From Linyphia triangularis (taxonomy: Eukaryota; Arthropoda; Arachnida; Araneae; Linyphiidae), in the NCBI GenBank assembly GCA_963978545.1, contig OZ021732.1, positions 24,562,688 through 24,626,687 of the forward strand: a stretch of DNA of 64,000 nt. Direction: 5' to 3'. The notes under the pieces are model-generated. The model did no database searches. It was not told the origin of the DNA and saw only the letters and a list, made by a program, of their open reading frames with translations. This document shows, piece by piece, positions 59,501 through 64,000 of the stretch; position 1 is the stretch's first letter; each line of letters opens with the position of its first letter. The translations under genes were made by a program, and so were the position numbers.

Positions 59501-62500
59501 CACTTGAAGTGCTTTAGTCACTTATATGATAGCGTTTATTCGTTTTGCTAAAGGTAGATATATTATTTCACAACTTCAGCTTTATTCGTTTATTCTCTGA
59601 GGCATGGGTGGAGGTAGAATTATTTTCTGTGGGGTGGAGAGGGCACTTAAGGATGTGCAAGGTGGTTAATTTTTAGAATTAACCTTGATTTTTCAATTGA
59701 CTATTTTAATTTATAGTTATGTATTAAATTTGTTATATTTAAAAACCTACATCATACTTATATTACCAGTGAATTGCACCACTTTTCCACTTTACTTTTA
59801 ATTTTAATAATTTAGGCAGTTGCAAGTACATCCTCTTGCACTTTTCTGGCTGCACCCGTAGCTGATGTGTTATTAAACTTCTTGAGTCACATTCTAACAA
59901 AAGATGTTTGATAGCGATATAGTAAGCCCTAGGCATTTAAATATTAAAAAAAAGTTATAGCTCGTAATTTCTAGGAATCTTGGAATTCCCCATTTTCTGT
60001 TGGTTCTTAGCAAAATTATTCGCTTCAATTACAACAATATTAGAGTAGGAACATTTTTCTAAGGAGAAATAACATGTGAATGCCATATTTGTAGTGTCAT
60101 TTGTCAATTTGACAGTTACACCTCTCCTGGTCTATTTGTATATATATATAATTTAAGAATGTATAATAAAAGTCCATTTTAAACTTAAATGACAAAAATA
60201 CGGCTTTGAGATAAAAATTAATTGGCAAACTTCTGTATTTTTCCAAACTTATTGTTTTTCTATTAACAATCAGCGATCGATACATTCCGATGTCCAATTG
60301 TATTAATTGTATTTTAAATATTCACGTTTAAAAATCTAATAGGGATCAGTCATTTATTGGACATCCTGCACGTTCTGTAAGTAACGAACTCAGCTCGTGT
60401 CCGCCTCCTACGTTTGAGAACGTTTTTTTGGATTGAAAGAGAACCCGACTGGACGGAGCCCAACGTAGAAACTACATCGATCGGCACTAGCTAGAGGACC
60501 TCCCAGAGAAGGGAAACCATGAAAATATAAAGATTTATCGTTTGGTGCTTTACTTTGCGAATTGAAGAAAACTATTAGTATCCGATTAAGAAACTCGATA
60601 ATAACCTAAATTTAAGTAATGTAGATTCGGTGCATTTGTATTTCACATCACTCAAATGCAATAGACTATTTCTACAGCACTGAAACTTGATACCGACAGA
60701 AAATTGGTCGCGCTGCAGCTGAAAGATATCGATTTGATATGTTGTCACGAGGTTTCAAGAATAGGCCAGAGTGTACTGTTTCTAATGAAGTATGTTATTT
60801 CATGGAAAAATACATTGTATATTACTATTCATTAGCGATTATCTAGCACAAACAAAAATAAATGTAAGAAAGAGAGATTAAATCATATTTGATATGAAAG
60901 TGTCTTAATAGTCAAACATTTAATAAACACACAGGAAAGTCTTTAGTACACACAGATTCACTGACATTCAGACTCCTGGTTCGGAGGCAGGAATATCGGA
61001 GATAGCGTATGAGAGAGTTAAGGATCTACTCACTGCATTGTATGACTTTTGCAACATGTTATTGAACAAAAAATAAAAAAGGGAGAAAAAATCAGTGATT
61101 ATGACAGTTTGTCTCGCTTCCAATGTTGGGAGATCTGTTGGAAATTTTCCCAGTTTCTTTCCATTCGAGACTCACATGCAAGATAGTTTATTCTTAGAAA
61201 ACTTTTCTATAGAATCCAAGTCTTATGAAATGTTAATTAATGCTTACGAATTGGTACTTTATTCAAAAGAATGATTAAATTCCTATTTGTGCGTTTTATT
61301 TTCCTGCAAATTTTTTTTTTTTTACCCTTTTTTTTCAAATGCCAGGAGGGTTTGTAACTGTAAAAGTAAGAAGTTAAATAACGAATGAAAATTATATTTA
61401 GAAAACTCTTTGAATAAAATGAGTAGTAGCGTAAGAGCTCTTAAGATATTTCTACCTTTTACTGGCTATTTTTCAAAGAGGGTATTTTAATAAGTTCAAG
61501 GGAGTCAAAACACCTACATTATGTTGTTGACGCACAGGTAATAACGTGGGTGTAGAGGAAAACGTATTTATGAAGTTTATTTTTAATTTAAACATGATAT
61601 TTTGATGACATTCAACTAGAGGGGAAATATACTACAAATAAACACATTAAACTGTGTCATTTAATATTACTAAATCCACACTTCTTCACAGGCTATTAGT
61701 TTCATCCATCCGGTCACAACTTTTATCTGAATTTGCGTGTTATTATATCAACAATATTTAAAATTTGACACAGAGAACAAGTGTAACATTTGTAGTTATG
61801 CCGTTCGATTGCACAAGTACTATGTCATTAATCTGAAGTGTAGTAGATGTACGTTATCTTTAGGATTTGTTGCATGATTTGTGCGTATTAATCAGATTAT
61901 TAAACGCCAATACTCCTATTAAATGTCATTTTTACGTAATATTTTGCATTGAAAAAACAGTTTTACAGATATTCGGAGCGGGGGAGAAATAATACTTTTG
62001 CCCTCGTTGTTGGGGGAGCACGGGGGCGACCGCCCCTTTTGCCCATGTGTAGTTGACGCCTATGCGTTAATTCCAGGCCGTTAAAATTTATTTAATTTTT
62101 AGTCACTTCTTTCTATCGATTCATTATAACATTATTTACACTGGTAATACATTCAATTAGCACTGGTATTCCTATTTATGCTTTTTATTTACAAAAGCTC
62201 CTTATTTCGAAACAAATATAAGTGGATTTATTGCCTATTTTAATTAGGACTGCATGCCATTCAGCCGCAAGCTCTCTGCCTGAAGCAACCAAACTGTCAA
62301 CAAGCTTGTATAGAACCAATGTCATTTTCGTGATACTCACAATTCAATTTGTTAAACTATAAAATTAATTATACTTTGCTTTCATTCTACTAACAGGCAC
62401 CGGCTTCGGCCTAATGTACCTGCCAGCCATCGTGTGTGTGACGTGCTATTTCGAGCGTCGCCGCGCCTTCGCCACAGGAATCGCAGTCTGTGGATCCGGA

Positions 62501-64000
62501 ATCGGCACTTCCGTGTTGGCCCCGCTGGTCGAGTGGATGGTCCGGGAGCTAGGATGGCAAGGGGCGATGCTGGTCACAGCCGGACTTGTCCTCAACTGCT
62601 GCGTTTTCGGCGCCCTTTTCCGGCCGCTACAAAAGCGGAGGGTGGTGAAAAAGGTGACGCGATGCTCTGTGTCTTCCAATCCACTTCCGTGTAACGGAAA
62701 TGGATATCTGAGGAAAGGCTCTCTGCCGAACGGTGAGTATGCTGGCCATGGAAGTTTTCGTGTCTTGTTTAGATGTCTGTATCTTCTCAGTCTTTCTAGT
62801 GTTCCATCCCATCAATGTGTTAAAAAAAATTAAACTAGAGTCTTTTCCATTTGTGACTGTTCGTCAGGTAAATTAACAGAAACTATTTTTAAGTCATACA
62901 TCAAGATGCCTATTTTACAATTACGAGATTCAAGGGCTTTGAACTTAAAGAATATATATATAATACACGTTTCGAAGTCGTAAGTCTCTGTTGACCCCTC
63001 TTGCATTTCTATCAATGAATAGAATTTATTAGCCTACAAAATTGATTGTACCTTACCAAGGGTTAATTAAAATTTCTGTAAATTTACCCATCAATATTAA
63101 AATGATAGAGAGTGTTTGACATTGTCTCAGAAGGGGGTGGGAGGGGGAGGTCCAGTTTTGGTCTTTTTATGCGATTTCCGACAGAACTTGGGTTTCAACA
63201 TTTTTCTTTAGAATTAGACTTTCGATGATATATATATAAAAAAAAAAAAAAAAAAAAAAAAAAACTATATTAGTGATTTCTTGGTAACCCGAGGAGGGAA
63301 AAAGTTTAAGTCGTACGGATAGCTTTTAATTAAATTTTGGTTGGCATTATGCCCATTTAAAGGGTGAAGAAACTTAGATGAAACAAACCATTGATTTCCG
63401 ACTATTTAGTTTTTCAGAATTGCTGTTGCAGTTAATTAAACTCTTTAATACAGTCAACAGTCCACGAAGTTTTTTTTTATTAAAATTTAAATGAATTATT
63501 TAACACTATGATTTGGTAAAATAAAGCATAACATGTTACAAAAGGGTTAAGCGATATTATTAATGATCTGATTAATTGTATTAAAACATTAAACTTTTAC
63601 CGTAACGATAATCAGATGAAAGTGCAAATCAACAATTAACAAGCACTAATTAAGTTAATGCGTTGTTTATTTATCGTAGTTTCACTCAATATCGAAAGTT
63701 TTACAAGGCGTTGAGTAAATGATTCCATGAAAAATATTTTCAAGTATTTGATTCCATTATTTGGTAATGAATTCTGTTAAAAATCTTTTACAGCATTACA
63801 ATAATTGCGTAGACAATTTCCACTGAATATTTTCCTCAAGGTTCAGTTCTATAAGAAGAAAATATTCTCCAAACACATCCCGATGCAACCGCTCGAGAAG
63901 ACCAAATCTACTTATACATACAGCGAAGCCAAAAGCAGCTCGCATCACTTAACGGCCAACGCAATGCCGACTGTGGTAAATTATAGTAGTATCGTTAGTA
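56265..64000 (+). CDS. Monocarboxylate transporter, SLC16/MCT family (5' part, runs off the window)
   Basis: Coding exons 56265-56550, 57475-57618 and 62397-62732 join in phase 1 at each border to give 255 residues. A further coding segment at 63841-64000 is likely. After an acidic N-terminus comes EPPDGGWGWVVV (residues 35-46), the MCT signature leading into helix 1. Helix 2 and helix 3 cross exons 1-2. CYFERRRAFATGIAVCGSGI (160-179) is the second MCT signature between helices 4 and 5. Helix 6 ends at FRPLQKRR (about 218-225), and a polar, basic cytosolic loop follows. Helices 7-12, including the substrate-binding Arg known from helix 8 of MCT1, would lie beyond the window. Family role: proton-linked or facilitated movement of lactate, pyruvate or related solutes across membranes. 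Subtype and substrate cannot be assigned. Confidence 0.93.
56551..57474 (+). other. MCT intron between coding exons 1 and 2
   Basis: About 0.9 kb, A+T-rich, no repeat family recognised. Confidence 0.85.
57475..57618 (+). CDS. MCT coding exon 2
   Basis: TTATTTCAG acceptor, ACAG|GTAAGG donor, 144 nt. Encodes GPFASGLTNQFGCRTVTIVG, then SVLAAFGLIISTMAPNITFL and YFSIGLCTG: the loop after helix 2, helix 3 and the start of helix 4. Confidence 0.94.
57700..58205. repeat. TCAGGGAA-type dispersed repeat with 29-bp tandem array
   Basis: Left part AGTGGCCACATAGCTTGGAA, GATATGTCAGAG; right part ATCAGGGAATTTTTTAG and TCCCTGACTTTTCTCG. Phrases such as GTCAGGGAATTTT are typical of an old small-transposon type. 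Between them TCAAGGAATTTTTTTAAATT repeats at 57814, 57843, 57872 and 57901, exactly 29 bp apart, an in-situ tandem expansion. Confidence 0.65.
58321..58899. mobile_element. Mariner/Tc1-type element with ~24-bp terminal repeats
   Basis: The left end ACAAGGTGTACCCAAATGAA and the right end, in reverse complement, ATAAGGCTTGCCCAAATGAA agree at about 80% of positions, and both sides abut TA. The ~580-bp interior holds only broken frames in either direction, so it is non-autonomous or dead. TA targets and short termini of this kind are typical of the Tc1/mariner superfamily. A relation to the transposase remnant at 44.8 kb is possible but not shown. Confidence 0.65.
62397..62732 (+). CDS. MCT coding exon 3
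   Basis: CTAACAG acceptor, AACG|GTGAGT donor, 336 nt, clearly richer in G+C than flanks. Encodes the rest of helix 4 (TGFGLMYLPAIVCVT), the signature YFERRRAFATGIA, helices 5 and 6, and a loop beginning RPLQKRRVVKKV. Frames in other phases over this exon are artefacts of its composition. Confidence 0.95.
62733..63840 (+). other. MCT intron after coding exon 3
   Basis: No exon satisfying the needed phase (1 in, 0 out) was found by eye. A26 run at about 63239-63264; GGGGGTGGGAGGGGGAGG near 63134. Confidence 0.5.
63841..64000 (+). CDS. Probable MCT coding exon in the central loop (partial)
   Basis: After TTTTCCTCAAG (or CTCAAGGTTCAG, giving a start at 63847), an open frame of codon-like composition reads FYKKKIFSKHIPMQPLEKTK, STYTYSEAKSSSHHLTANAM and PTVVNYSSIVS to the window edge. 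A polar Ser/Lys-rich segment fits the long MCT loop between helices 6 and 7. However, this frame needs phase 0, whereas exon 3 ends in phase 1; joining them directly gives a stop after three to five codons. A small unseen exon, another donor or a sequence error must lie between. Confidence 0.6.

Larger units (their letters stand above)
57619..62396 (+). other. MCT intron between coding exons 2 and 3 (4.8 kb)
   Basis: Holds the TCAGGGA repeat with a 29-bp tandem array (57700-58205) and a mariner-type terminal-repeat element (58321-58899). A GC-richer patch at 60395-60515 (GAACCCGACTGGACGGAGCC) could be an unrecognised alternative exon. A repeat end lies near 61975-62065 (GGGGGCGACCGCCCCTTTTG). 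The rest is A+T-rich without a visible gene. Confidence 0.7.

Noticed and set aside
62446..62815. Several overlapping frames on both strands over MCT exon 3
   Set aside because: They result from the G+C-rich composition of the real exon.

Overview
This is animal nuclear DNA: roughly 70% A+T, intron-rich, with short exons bounded by GT/AG sites, and full of decayed transposons. An arthropod is likely (one-domain LAMP, CR1/jockey-type and mariner-like remnants, hAT-type small elements); a chelicerate is possible, but the window alone does not prove it. None of the long open frames outside the two genes below looks like an ordinary cellular gene.

Layout. 1-290: degraded piece of 18S rRNA. 1.6-14.7 kb, minus strand: a complete five-exon gene for a lysosome-associated membrane glycoprotein (LAMP). 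I could splice it from signal peptide to the tyrosine-based lysosomal tail; it gives exactly 276 codons including the stop. 14.7-46 kb: about 31 kb without a recognisable host gene, holding transposon remnants. These include two hAT-like elements with exact 8-bp target duplications, a pair of related hAT remnants with transposase vestiges, a CR1/jockey-like reverse-transcriptase tail, a mariner-like transposase tail and several two- or three-copy repeat families. 46.1-64 kb, plus strand: the 5' part of a monocarboxylate transporter (SLC16/MCT) gene, with a possible promoter and noncoding first exon near 46.1 kb, coding exons from 56.27 kb, and six transmembrane helices encoded before the window ends in the central loop. 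Its introns hold a mariner-type terminal-repeat element, a 29-bp tandem array and a 130-bp near-perfect palindrome.

The two genes are functionally unrelated as far as can be seen: one product coats the lysosomal membrane, the other carries monocarboxylates or related solutes across a membrane.

The most unusual signal is a family of extremely short retroposon-like insertions. Four copies have only about 40-47 bp of unique sequence able to form a GGCGCA/TGCGCC stem, plus a CCAA-type tail, and each is flanked by its own 8-14 bp target duplication. One lies inside a hAT-like repeat whose uninterrupted sister copy is also in this window. A tRNA-derived SINE with the same tail (48.27 kb) suggests a shared retrotransposition machinery. 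A second oddity is an imperfect dyad, TGTCCAC-n4-GTGACA, repeated five times between 27.2 and 28.5 kb.
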